Source of the DNA: Ophiostoma sp. CBS 140.51
Lineage: Eukaryota; Ascomycota; Sordariomycetes; Ophiostomatales; Ophiostomataceae
Assembly: GCA_029298735.1 (NCBI GenBank)
Contig: JANSLP010000098.1
Coordinates: 1-64,000 of the forward strand
Direction of reading: 5' to 3'
Length of the DNA: 64,000 nt
The notes beneath the pieces are model-generated. The model made no database searches, had not been told where the DNA came from, and saw only the letters and a program-made list of their open reading frames with translations. Positions 1-11,377 of this stretch are shown piece by piece; position 1 is the stretch's first letter, and every line of letters begins with the position of its first letter. A program made the translations under genes and the position numbers.

Positions 1-962
1 AGAAGAAGCATCGGGGATAGCGGTGTTTGGGCTAGGTTTGTAGTGCTTGTAGTGCTGTTGCTTTCTTTTCTTCACTGTCAGCACACAGTTGCGGGGAAAC
101 GCGGGATCGGACTGGAGGGATGTGTAGTGTGACGAAATTTGCAGACGCTGTTTTGCGGTTCACATTTTTGGCATCGACGACGATTTCCTGTTTGGGCAGT
201 TCCCGGCGATGTCAGTATGCAAGTGTCAAGTTAGGTTTCATTTTTGTAATCAAAAGTACGGCGCACTCAAGTAAAACCAAGACTACGAACACGACCAGCG
301 CTAACAGAAATATGACCATCAGAAAAGGACTGTATCCTTCCCCAGATTCATCCTTACTCGTGCGGGGAAATGAGGAGAAGAGAGAAGGAGGCAAAGATGG
401 AATCGAAGTGGATCATGGACGAGATAAAACAAAAAAACTTCGAGACGAAAATAACCAAATAAAACTCGATAGAAACATTTGTATACAGCCAAGAAAGGCT
501 ATTCACTAAGCGAGGCTTCTCCTTGCCGAGTCTCTTATGCCGATCTTTACCATGGCTGCTTCATGCACCCGTGACAGCAGGATACAAGACCATCGATGTG
601 TCTTGACGGAGCATTATTGCAGACGTGCATATACTCCACTCGCCATGTGTTTCTCAGAGACATGGGAGAAGACGTCAGAGGATCTAGACCCTGTTGTTTG
701 TTGACATTTTCTTGACGCGATTCTCGGCGAGAATTACCCTTTGACGTGTATTTCACGTCTCATTATGGTGGCATTGAGGTGTCTTGTGATGTTTATTCTC
801 GGGGACTTCCCTCATTGCCGTTCAGCCTCACAGGTCGCCGAGTTTGAAAGTGTGAAATCAACAAAAAGTTGTTTTGTCGTGTGAGCATCCAATTTACACT
901 TATTGTTTCATATCCATAATCATCTCGTGTCTTTCGTCATATTGTACATATCTACCCAACTC
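1..962. other. Gene-free left edge
   Basis: No credible gene is seen here. Short open frames exist on both strands (for example 120-509 plus and 547-756 minus), but they have no recognisable domain, no splice-linked partner and no codon bias like the real genes nearby. The right part probably holds the 3' UTR and polyadenylation region of the leftward-reading regulator that ends at 963. Confidence 0.5.
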
Positions 963-2668
963 CTACTGAACCCAGGACCGACTTTCGCCGCTCCAGATAC
1001 GCCGCAATTTCTCGCAACACGTCTCGTTGGGCCATTTGGTCCGGTGCATAAAATCTGTAAGAAACGTAAGCAGCCGAGTTTGGTCATTCTTGTTCGAAAA
1101 GACCTGGCCCAGCCACGATATCAACGCAGTGCCGTTGATGGTGGAGCCAAAAGCTGGCGAGGCAATGGTGATGCCGCACAAGATGCGGGTTGGGGTCAAC
1201 ACTTCAGCCTCCATATACCGGCTGAGAGCAAGGACGTTGGTCTGTGTGTCCTTGGCGGGTCTTCTATACAGCCCAACGAGGACCTTGGCTCCATAGTAAT
1301 ATTGCCATCCGACGACATGCCAGGTGCTGACATAACGCAAGGTCGGAAAGGGGTCATCGGGTGTCTGATAACGAGCCCATGGCTGATACGTGCCGGGGAC
1401 GCGATCGTGCCACTGGGCCAAAAGACAAGCCAAGTCTTCAAGTAAGACATCACGGGCGGTGTCGGCCAGTGTTGTGTCCCAGCAGACAGAGCACGCACGA
1501 GCAAACAGATACGTAGCGCGGTTAGCCCAGGCTTCGTCAGAGACGGGTGCCAAAGAACGTCCGTCGGCATCAACACCTGTATCTAGCCCACCGCAGGCAG
1601 CATCCATGTCCTCCACCATCTCCTCCATGTCACAGGGCTCCTCGTTGAGGACAGCCATGCGTATGCTCTGGCGCTTGTAGACCCAGAAGGCAACTGCTCC
1701 GTCAAATGCGTGGTCTGGGTTGCGGGAAAACACAGACGATGCGCCCATCAAGTGGCAGCGCATGTCTTCTTGCATCTCTGAGAACTGTTCGGCCATTCGG
1801 AGGATAACAACGGTGGCAGATAGCACATCATCGGCCCCGGCATTTCCCGGTGCATCGTTTCGTGACGATAGTTTGGAAAGTAGTGCCTCAATGGCTCGAC
1901 TGCCGTATAGTTCACCCTGTGCCTTGTCCAACGCGCCCGTCAATGTACGGATGCGTGCCGCGTATGATAGACAAGCCGAGAAGAGAACGGGGTCATGTAG
2001 TGCTAATCGCGGTACTGTTTCGCTAAAGAAGGCCGTCGGCGACACAACGTCCAGCCAAACGCCCGTCTCGCGTATGTAGAATTCAAACAGCTCTGCGTCA
2101 CCTGGATTGGAGACGACATGCCTTGGAAGAGATACAGGCGACCAGCGGGCCAGACGGGGGGCCCCAGATCGTGGACTCAGACTGTGATTGCTCCGTATTT
2201 GTTCTGGAGATTGGCTGCCATGTGGAATGACGGCGGTCAGTGGTTGTAGTTGTGGTTGGGGCCGTCCTGGACTGCTGGCCGGACTTGCGCTCCGAGCATC
2301 GCTGTCGGTAGGTGTGATGAGTATGGAAGAGACCGCGATCCGAGACGCGTCTTCGCTCGATTTCTCGCCGCTTATTTCTGTGCTACTCCGGCTTCCTCGG
2401 ACACGTTCCGTATAAACGCTCGGCCTCACCCTCAACGTCGTACCGGCGTACTCGCATCGCCGTGGTTGCCGGGACTTGCGGCAGGCCGAGCAGGTGGGTA
2501 CAACGCGATCGCAACGAAGATGTCGTTCGCGACATGGGAGACTGTAGAGCAGAAAAAGTCAGTCAACAACCTGTATGAGTTATGCGATCGGCTATGTGCT
2601 ATGCAGTATCCGACAACTTACCACCCAGGCTTTCTTGTTTTGGACGGAACGTCGCCTTGTGGTGCCAT
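963..2668 (-). CDS. Zn2Cys6 transcription factor with fungal-specific regulatory domain
   Basis: A DNA-binding nuclear regulator of 541 aa, modelled as complement(join(963..2541,2622..2668)). The large exon lacks an ATG and the first zinc-binding cysteine. Both are supplied by a 47-nt first exon starting MAPQGDVPSK. The intron (2542-2621, 80 nt) has a perfect GTAAGT donor and a CTACAG acceptor and splits the first Cys codon TG|T. The joined cluster reads C-L-P-C-RERHLR-C-D, then CSAC and a last Cys, i.e. C-x2-C-x6-C-x6-C-x2-C-x7-C at residues 16-43. A Ser/Pro-rich linker follows, then a helical C-terminal region of the DUF3468/Fungal_trans_2 kind (ARCA-like regulators). Target genes are unknown. 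It is divergent to the sugar transporter at 4524, with 1.85 kb between them, so it could act on it, but nothing in the sequence proves that. Confidence 0.87.
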
Positions 2669-4523
2669 TATTCAAAAGAGGTATGCAATTGCAGTCTGTT
2701 CGTATCAATTGTCTGGGTGGCAGGAATATGCAGTCGTCATGTAAGCAACTCGGCGAGTGAAGACCAAAACAATCAGGCCAACCTCGGCGAAATTTGTTTG
2801 TTTCAGGCAGTGACGTGCGCGGGGAACGGGAGATCAAATAGACAGGGTTAGAATGGATGGGAATAAAAATTAAAAATAAAATAAAATAGAAAAAACAACC
2901 TGAAAGAATTACCGGTACTTACAAACCATTTTAGGCTTGGTAAAGAAAGGCAAAGGGCCAGGTCAAAAAGGACTAAAATCAGGACCAAGCCTCGCGGGTG
3001 ACACCCCGGGGCATCCCCGACCAAAGCCTAAAAGGGCTGTACAAAAGCAGAGTGGTGCCTGGCTCCTCACTCCACGGAATGGGGAAAATCCAGTGCTGCA
3101 AAGGCAGAAGTGCCATTAGTTTTTACGCTCAGCTCGTCTCATATCTCTTCCACTTTGTTTCCGTTAGTTGCTGGTAATTGGGTTTTGTTGCTTGTTGGCC
3201 TCTTGGCTTCGTTAGTCTCTTTTGGTGAGAATTCCACGAGTCGAGACACCACTGTTCCCCGTCATTGATTTTGAACTTGGAATTGACACTTAATTTTGTG
3301 CACTTCTCGTTTCTTCAGTCTTCCTATCTCGCATGTACAAATCTATTCTCGCATCACTCTCAGCTCTCGTTAAACCACGGCTAATACAGACCCGGGGTTG
3401 CAAAAAAAAAAGATGACGACAAAAGAACAGACGCTCATGTGTCCGGGTCCAAGACTGACGGACCCATGCGTCGGCGGGCGGGGCGGTAGGGCACTAAACC
3501 GGACACAGTAATAGTCGGCGAGGTTTGCCCTGTCAAACGCGGCGAACGCCCCACGACGTCCAACGACATCCAACAACCGCCCGTGGCCGATCTTAGCGTA
3601 CGGGTCCGTTGTTTCTCTCACCGTTCCTGTTTCTTTTGTCACTCTTCTCTTCCTTCATTTTGTGTCTTTCTTTTATGCCTTTTCTCTCCTCGTTTCTCTG
3701 CTTCCTATGTCTTTTCTTGCCCCGTTTCCCCATCCCCCACAAAACACTGACGGTCGGTGCCACTAAACAAGGGGTCAAGGGAGGGACAGAAGCGTCACTA
3801 GCCCCGTGCGGTGGAACACGACATGTGGACTTGTGGATTGCTTTTTCCAACTTGTTCCTCGTGCTTTCTTTGTATTGCCCCGTACTTTCCCCCCGTAATC
3901 GGCGGAGAGTTTACTCTCTGGGTACGCCGAACTCTGGGGTCGGTTAGCCGTGGTTGTTTTTTCTGTCCTTTTCGTCTATTCTTCTCTGTTTTCGACTGCC
4001 TCGTGCTACTTGTGCCGGGACTCAATATGGTTATTTTCTCCACCTTGGCATTTTGTTGGAGTCAATGTGGGGAATAATGAAGTCAAGCCCAAAAAATAGC
4101 CACAGTAGCTTAAAAAGAGCGGAGAAAAAAGTCGACGAAAAGAAAGAAACAATCACGCGAAGCCAAGATAGGCAAACAAGAGGCATGTTTCTCTCCAAAA
4201 ATAATAAAATAAATTAATGAAATAGGATTGACAGGGAGACAACCCTACTTCTCGACTCACATGTACTCTCGTACCTTTCATGCACTCGAACTGATTCAAC
4301 CCCGGCTGCATCTCAGACTTGCAGCTCAGAAAACCGAGAATATAACAGCCTCGCATGTCCTCCGTTTTTTTTCCTTCCCCGTCTCTCCACATCCCTCTTT
4401 TTCTCCATCTTCTCGGCTGTCTTCTGACACTCCACCATCTCATCTTTCATTCCCGTCTTACTATCATCACCACCTTTACCCATCATATCGTGTCTATCTT
4501 ACTGCCCCGTCTTCCTCTCCACC
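2669..4523. other. Divergent intergenic region between regulator and sugar transporter
   Basis: About 1.85 kb between two genes that read away from each other, so it must hold both promoters. The last ~170 nt before 4524 are strongly C/T-rich on the plus strand, as in leaders of well-expressed fungal genes. Long T/C tracts also lie at 3605-3740 and 3955-4000. No open frame here looks coding. Confidence 0.5.
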
Positions 4524-6212
4524 ATGCAGGAGAAGGTCTCCAGTGACGCCATTGAGCGCACAACGTCGAGCTCCGGCTCCGGCGAGGGTGATGTCGTGTC
4601 GGCGACTGGTGCTGCCGCTGCGGCAAACCCCTCGTCGCTCGTCCATATTGACGTGAACGCCCCACGCAAGAAGTATTTTTTCGGCGCCCAGGGCAAGAGT
4701 CTTGTGCGCGCCGTCTCGGCTGCCGGTACCGTTGGCTTCCTGCTCTTCGGTTACGACCAAGGTGTTCTCGGTGGCATCAACACGTCTGAGGACTTTCTCA
4801 ACCAGTTCAACGATCCCTCCGACACGCTTCTCGGTACTATCAACGCTATTTATGAGTAGGTTTACATTTATTTGGCAATATGATCCTCTGTCTTTCATCG
4901 CTAACAGTGTCTTCTCAGAATCGGTTGTTTCGCTGGCGCTATCTGCGTCTTTATTGTCGGCGAGCGTCTCGGTCGCCGCAACTGTCTCTATGTCGGTGCT
5001 GCTCTCATGGCCATCGGTGCTATCCTCCAAGCTTCCTCTTTCGGCGTCGCCCAGATTATTGTTGGTCGCGTCGTCTGCGGCTGGGGCAACGGTTTCAACA
5101 CGGCAACCACTCCTCTTTGGGTCAGCGAACTGTCTCCGGCCAAGTCTCGTGGCCGTCTCGTCGCTGCTGAAGGTACTCTGATTGCATTCGGTATCGTCAT
5201 TGCCTCCTACTTCAACATTGGCATGTACTTCGCCAGCGGCCCCGTCGTGTGGCGCGCGCCCATTGCCGCCCAGCTGCTCTTCATCATCGTCCAGGTCGCT
5301 CTGACTGTCATCCTGCCCGAATCGCCTCGCTGGCTGACCAAGCACGGCCGCCACCAGGAGGCTGTTGACATTCTGGCCCAGCTGCACGGCCGCGATGTGG
5401 CTCTTGATGACCCGGCTGTTCTGCAGACTAAGGGTGCCATCGATGAGGCTCTGGCTATGGAGCGTGCTGGCGGTCCATGGAAACTCAGCGAAGCCTTCCA
5501 GAGTGGTCCTCTCAAGATCCGCCGTCGTTACCTTCTGGCCATTGGTCTGCAGGCAATGCAGCAGCTGTCGGGTATCAACCTGCTCGTCTACTACTTCCCC
5601 CACATTCTGACCACCAACCTAGGCATGTCCACGGAGACCGCGCTGCAGCTCGCCGCCGGTTTGTCCGTCACCTACTTTGTCTTCTCGCTCATCCCGCTCT
5701 TCTGGCTCGACCGCATGAGCCGTCGCAAGCCCTTGATCGGCGGTGCTTTCGTGTGCGCCCTCTGCTTCCTAATTGCCGGTATCTTGCAGTCGAACCCCAC
5801 CGACGCCCGCGTCAAGGCTTCGCTGGCCTTCTTCTTCCTGTATGAGGCCATTTTTGCCATCGGCTGGCTCGCCATTCCCTGGTTGTACCCCGCTGAGATT
5901 ATGCCTCTGCGCCACCGCACCCACTCCGCCGCTATTGCCACTGCCGCTGACTGGATCTTCAACTATATGATTGTCCAGATTACGCCCATTATGATTACCA
6001 ACATCTCGTGGCGGTCGTACCTCATCTTCTTTGTGCTGAACCTCGTCTTTGCCATCACCATCTACCTCTTCTTCCCCGAGACATCGGGCCGCTCCCTGGA
6101 GGAGATGGACTCCATGTTCATTGGCGACGGCGACCACGTCTTCATGGTCAATGCCAAGGGTCAACTACGCCCGGCCTTCAGGAGCCAGTACAACAAAGAT
6201 GAGGAGAAGTAA
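4524..6212 (+). CDS. MFS sugar (hexose-type) transporter
   Basis: Plasma-membrane sugar transporter of the major facilitator superfamily (sugar porter family), 541 aa, join(4524..4855,4919..6212). The 63-nt intron has donor GTAGGT, branch CTAAC and a TTCTCAG acceptor; it splits a Glu codon and restores the frame into the main exon. Sugar-porter signatures are present in order: FGYDQGVLGG in the first helix, a GRR loop motif, the PLWVSELSP..RGR stretch, PESPRWL, QQLSGINLLVYY, and PETSGRSLEEMD at the end of the last helix. Twelve hydrophobic segments are evident. An N-terminal cytosolic tail of about 60 residues is Ser/Ala-rich. The substrate cannot be read from sequence; the intact QQ..GIN motif favours a hexose or related sugar. 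It converges with the secreted-protein gene 120 nt downstream. Confidence 0.92.
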
Positions 6213-6332
6213 GCAAAACGTTGTGGACATTATTTGCGAAAAAAGAGATAGTTATGTAGCTTGGTGTTGTTAGGGATGATTGATGTTCTCAAATTATTTA
6301 CTCGCGATAATTCGTCTGCCTACATTCTGTGA

Positions 6333-7121
6333 TTATGCTGCCTTCACGTTCGCCTCTGGGTCGCTCTGGCACAAACCAAAAGAAGCGCCAGCCGCTGGGA
6401 TCCTAGACCGTGCGCCCTCCACTGCTGCCTCGTCGTATTGTGTCTGGTTCCAGTAGAGCTGTGTCAAGTTGGTATAGCCTTCGACCGGCACCCACTGGAA
6501 GCCTTGGATATGAACCTGTGTCGAGGCAGTTTGTGTAGTTGCGACAGCTGACGGGTCCACTGTCGGCAGGTTGTACCACATGAAGAAGCCATACGGCGAG
6601 TAGAAGCCCCATGTCGTCTCGCCGGCGCCCAGTGTCGAGTTACCACCGTCAACAAAGCCAACCGGGGCATACGCACCAGTCGACACGTTGATGTACAGGT
6701 TTTGGTTGAGGGACTCGTAGTCGTGAAAGCCGTTCTTGCGTGCGGGCTGGATCGGGTAGAGTGGGCCACCAGTATGGCTTGTCACGGCCACTACAGAATG
6801 TGTGAGTGAAAAGCTCACGAGTGAAGTGAGGATTGGTAAAACTTACTATAGAGAGGAAACGTAATGTTTGTGGGGAACGCTTCAAGACTAGTAGCCGTGA
6901 TGCCGTCGCCAGTGGTGTTGCGGTAGATGAAGCCTCCGTAGTGTTAGTCGATGTTGTGGGTCGTGGTACGAACACATTATTGAAGCGAACTCACCATCTG
7001 CATAGATGTTATCAGTGCAGATCATGACAGAGCTGATATCCGATGCAATAACACCCTGGGTGAAGGTAGTAACAGACAACAGCGCTGCCGCTGAGACAGT
7101 AAAAGTGATCTGTGACAGCAT
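6333..7121 (-). CDS. Small secreted glycoprotein, function unknown
   Basis: A 223-aa protein in three exons, complement(join(6333..6790,6847..6933,6995..7121)). Intron 1 (61 nt) has a GTGAGT donor with CTAAC just before the acceptor. Intron 2 (56 nt) has GTAAGT and CTGTAG. All phases agree. The N-terminus (MLSQITFTVSAAALLSVTTF) is a classical signal peptide with likely cleavage near Ala27. The mature chain carries about six N-glycosylation sequons (NTT, NIT, NVS, NST, NLT, NQT), few cysteines, and a central aromatic Gly/Tyr/Trp/Phe region. I recognise no enzyme motif. It could be a cell-wall or extracellular protein; a fungal effector is possible but unsupported. Confidence 0.8.
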
Positions 7122-7199
7122 TTTGGACGTTGTAGATGGATCGAGATGATTGACGGGCGGGGGATCAGAGTCGGTAGATCAATGGTGGGACGTCCCGGA

Positions 7200-7207
7200 T
7201 ATTTAAA
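7200..7207 (-). promoter_or_regulatory. TATA-like element of the secreted-protein gene
   Basis: TTTAAATA on the minus strand, about 80 nt upstream of the ATG at 7121. Spacing and composition fit a core promoter, but the match is not a perfect TATAAA. Confidence 0.4.
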
Positions 7208-10200
7208 GATATTGACAGGTGGCCCGGTTAAAGGAACAAAACAAAGCAGTTAACATTTGCAGTAAACAATGCGCCAGGGAAGGGAAATAAAGGAACAATT
7301 TATATCTCCTCCTTTAAACAAGCTACTTTACATAAACCGTCCATATGCCGTCAGCGAATCAGTCGCCCCGTGCGGACATGTGATGAGGTTTCTATTTAAG
7401 CATCAATTAGTGTCCTACATTTCTATCCCTTGCCATCTTGTCTTTACAACTCTTGACTCTCGGCTACGGCTCGTCCCCTCGGGCACTCTTTTCTTGTTTC
7501 TGTTCATGTGCTCCTTTCATTCTGGATACCATTTCTGTTTCCCGGACCCCGGTTCTCGCAGTCCCAAGCTCCAGCGGCACAGTCGTCGTCATCTATTTTT
7601 CTGCTACCAAGAGACGCGCTTGGCAATATCGATTCCCCTCGATTGGGTGTGATGAAGGTGAACTGTGTCTCGCCCTACGGAGTACCGCCGAGTGGTAGAA
7701 TTGAAGAGGGTCAAAGTCAAAGCGGTAGGGACTGATGCTGAAAGACAAAGGTCCGGAAGTGGAGTGGCTCGTTCAACCAAATTCAAATCTACAAATCAAA
7801 AAGCAAGGAAGCGTGAACTGCGTGAACCAAAACATGCATGTTTGAGGGGATCGACGTACAAGCCCCCTTAGGGTCTGAATCAGAAAGGGCCTAAACGGCG
7901 CTGAAGACAAAGACGTGAAAGGCCAAACCAAGCAATCGAGTCAAGATCGCAGCGCCGGCGGACCGAAGGGATGCGACACTGGAGTGTAGCTCCGATGATG
8001 CCGGGCGCAGACCAAGATTGTAAAGAAAAAAATGTGATATTTTGGTTGACCATCGTCATTTGTGGTCAGACCCTTTTACAAGACGGCACGCCGCAATCTC
8101 TACCTGGCCGGCCCTGGAGCAGCAACTCCGTGACCTTAATTGGATGGTTTTGCCCCACTGTTTGGCGTCTGACATCCTGTCAGTGTTTTAGCCGGAACAC
8201 CGCTCTAGGGGGCCAACAAAAAATGTAATACAAAAATGCAGAGCAGCGATATGTCAGCTGAGCTGTGTGTTCTGTTGGCTCTATTTTTGAATTACAGATG
8301 GCATCAAAAGAACAAACAGATGAAAACACACGGCATCGGGTGAACTTGTTAAGGTTGAGTTGCGCCGCACTTTGTGAATAATCGACTGGAATTAAATAGC
8401 GGCACATAAGATAACCCTAAAATGATAGGCGGTGCTGTCCTGGGACAACAAATGAGCAGTGGTCATTTAGGGCACAATGGTTGCGGCCATGTCTGTCTTG
8501 GCGGCATTGACTTGATTGAATAATAACGAAGACAGAAAAATGACTTGAGGGTCTACGACACGGGCCACACGTCCCTGTCAGGGAGCATATGCAGTTAGCG
8601 TCCTGGCGCCTTAGGCGGCAGTGCTTGTTTTGTTTTGTTTCTCTTTATGTCTTCGTTGTGAGTTCAGTATGACGGCTACGGATACAGGGGAACGAATCGA
8701 GGCTCGGCGATGTCATTTATCTGCGTTTGTGCTTTGCTGAACACCCTTGCGATGCACACAGGCATCTGAAAGATCACACATGGCTGACAGATCAGAACCC
8801 ACCTGGAAAGGTATCACTGACATGCAGAATGTGGGACGGGTCATGATTGTATCACAATGGTTGCTTTTTTTTAAAGATATCAGGAAGGAAACGAAACTGT
8901 TCACACCTAGTGCACTTGATGTCATGTTAATTTATGTTAAAATAGTTTTACAACATATTTTATTTGTTTTTCTCAAGCAAGTCAAAAAAGAAATAACAAA
9001 AAAATAACATTAAATGCAACAAAAACAAAACAAAAACAAAACAAATAAAACAAAATTTTCCAAAGGCACACCAACATGTAAGTATCTGTATTAAAAATGT
9101 TCCCTTTTGATGTTCTGTCACTAATGAATAAAAAATGCAATGATTCAAATCATCAATGACGAGCAAGAGACTCGAAACCATCTCTGAGTAAAAGCAGGAA
9201 CCGACCGAACCAACGTAAGAAGCTTGCGGCAACAATACGCTAAGATGACCTACAAGAAGGCACTGTCAAACTTGGCCAATTAGTCTGCCTGAGGCTACAC
9301 AGGATCAGGCCTTGGGGATCGAAACAGTTGAACGACATCGGTTCTGTGCATTTCTTATGCAAAGCAATCTCAGTTTATAATCATTCGGTTCGTTGTAAAC
9401 TATCTTATTTTCTTATTTAACGTTTCAGGATGTTGATTTTGAGGCGTTGTTTGCCGCGTGTTACCATGTCTAAATGCTCTGTTTGTCCTTCGAAGTGGCA
9501 CCTCAGCCAGCCTACGCTGGCAGTTCCTTGAAGTGAACGCTCTTGCGATTTACGACATCCAGCCCTCAACCAAGCTTTCCATTTCTACAAAGACAGGTCG
9601 TTCCTTCTGTTCCCGAATATCACGATTTTCTCCTTCCTGTGGGGAAGAACAGCCATCACCAACACTTGTAACGGCACGAAGTGACGTCAAAAAGGGGACC
9701 GTCAGGCTAGGTCAGGTCCCAGTACTCCGTACAAGCAACATCTACCTGCCTTCCCAGCTTCCCTAGCGTTCCCCACGGGGCGGAGCGAGTCGACCTTTCG
9801 CGCCTGCCGCGCCACGATTCGTTTGATGCACCTTTTTTTTGAGTACAGCCACGACTATGATGCGACGTTGTTTCGTTGTTTCGTTGTTTTGATTTTGATT
9901 TTCATGATTCTTTTCGTGCCCCATCACCATCGCGACATTTCTTGACCTGATTTCCACGGCTTTCTCGAAGCGAGGATTTTGAGGCCCAACAATAGCACTC
10001 ACAACACACAGCTGACGTACTCTTACCTCAGTCCGTGTACGCTCTGGCTCGGCCTATTGCCAGAAATGGTTGCGCCTTGATTTTTCTTGTCAGCTGGTCG
10101 ACAGCCTTGTCGTTTGAATGCGGGTTCTCGAGATATATGTATACGATGGATGCTCGCGTTGGGTCTCGATGCAGCAATGGCGGCCCGGGACGAGGCACTG

Positions 10201-10784
10201 GCCGTTGCCGACTTCGAGAAGACAGGCACCTTTTCCCTCGATGCTGGCGCCTTTTTACAGCGGCTACCCATTTCTGATCGTTCTCGATCATACTCCCCAC
10301 ATTTTACTCACACACTTGGGATTGGGAGGGAGACATCTTTATGTAGGCGACTCGTCCTGGCAAATCGCTGGCCATGATGGATCCTGGCCCACGGCGCTCT
10401 CTCAAACAGCTAAACAGTTTTTGGCTCACCCCCGACAGCGCCTGGGAGGCCTGAGGATGAAGATGGGAATGAGGCTGACCAGTAAACATTGGTGATTGGC
10501 TCGATGCTGCGCCTATCATTCATAAATGTCCTTATTCAGACTAGCTCTGTCACGTGCGTCCAGTTTCGGCATTCTGTTCCTCGCGCCTGACTGGCGAAGA
10601 CGCCTATGCTAGTCCAAAGAAAGCCTAGCTTAAATAAAAGTGGACCATGACGGCCCCTTCCCTGCACTTGCACTGCCCTGGCCGTTGGACCAGAGGGCAG
10701 CGGTTAAAAAGGCGACGAAAGGCTGTGAGAAGGAGCAATTTGTACAAAAGAAGGGCCTTGGGCGTAAGGCAGAACAGCATCATG
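7208..10784. other. Long gene-poor stretch
   Basis: About 3.6 kb without a supportable gene. Open frames are short and none shows a domain or splice-consistent extension. An AT-rich island lies at about 8860-9060. The right end merges into the leader of the 11378 regulator. Non-coding transcripts cannot be excluded. Confidence 0.5.
9004..9056. repeat. A-rich CAAAA-type simple repeat
   Basis: Imperfect reiteration of ACAAAA/CAAAAA units inside an AT-rich island, with no coding frame. Probably microsatellite-like low-complexity DNA. Confidence 0.6.
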
Positions 10785-11377
10785 CGCCTCTGTCCCTCTA
10801 TTCTTTCCAATTTCACATTTTCTCACCAATTTGCATTGTTTTTTCGACATTCTCTCGAGTTTCGATTGAGCTTCTGAGGTTCTTTCTTTCTGAATTCCAT
10901 TTTCGCCTTTGTTCGTACCTTCTTTGCCCGTCGCTTGCTTCGTTTTCGGTGAAGCTGGTCGTTCTTGCCCTGCTCTTGCGCCTGTACCCTTCGCGCTTCC
11001 CCTCTTTTCCTACGTTTCGTGCCGCTGTGTTGCGTCGCTCCTGCCTTCGTAATCACGTCGCACCTTTTCTTTTGCCTCCTGCAATTTTCCGAGCTTAACT
11101 CCCTTTTCTTCTTTCACGATCTTGGCTCGCCGTTCTTGGCCTCCACCTCGCTTTCATCTCGTTTAACATCGTCGCCTCTGGCGTCTGTTGCTCTCCCCAC
11201 CGCGGCACTCTCGTTCCTGGACCACCCCTCTTCGATCTACCGCCCCCATCCTTGCCGAGCCTTATCTCGAACAAGCCCTCGCTATTCCAAATTCTGTCCT
11301 GATCGTCGGAAGCTTTCATCGCATCCTCGAACTTACTCGGGTTTCCTCGAGCTTGACCAAACCCCCATAGGCAACGG
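10785..11377 (+). promoter_or_regulatory. Long ATG-free, C/T-rich 5' leader
   Basis: From the ATG at 10782 to the start codon at 11378 there is not one ATG on the plus strand, in any frame, across 593 nt. By chance about nine would be expected. The plus strand is rich in C and T throughout. ATG depletion of this length points to a transcribed leader selected against upstream starts, feeding the regulator that begins at 11378. Leader length and any intron in it are unknown. Confidence 0.6.

Noticed and set aside
8960..9235. 91-codon hydrophobic minus-strand frame
   Set aside because: Phe/Leu/Cys-rich translation of an A-rich simple-sequence island; not a credible membrane protein.
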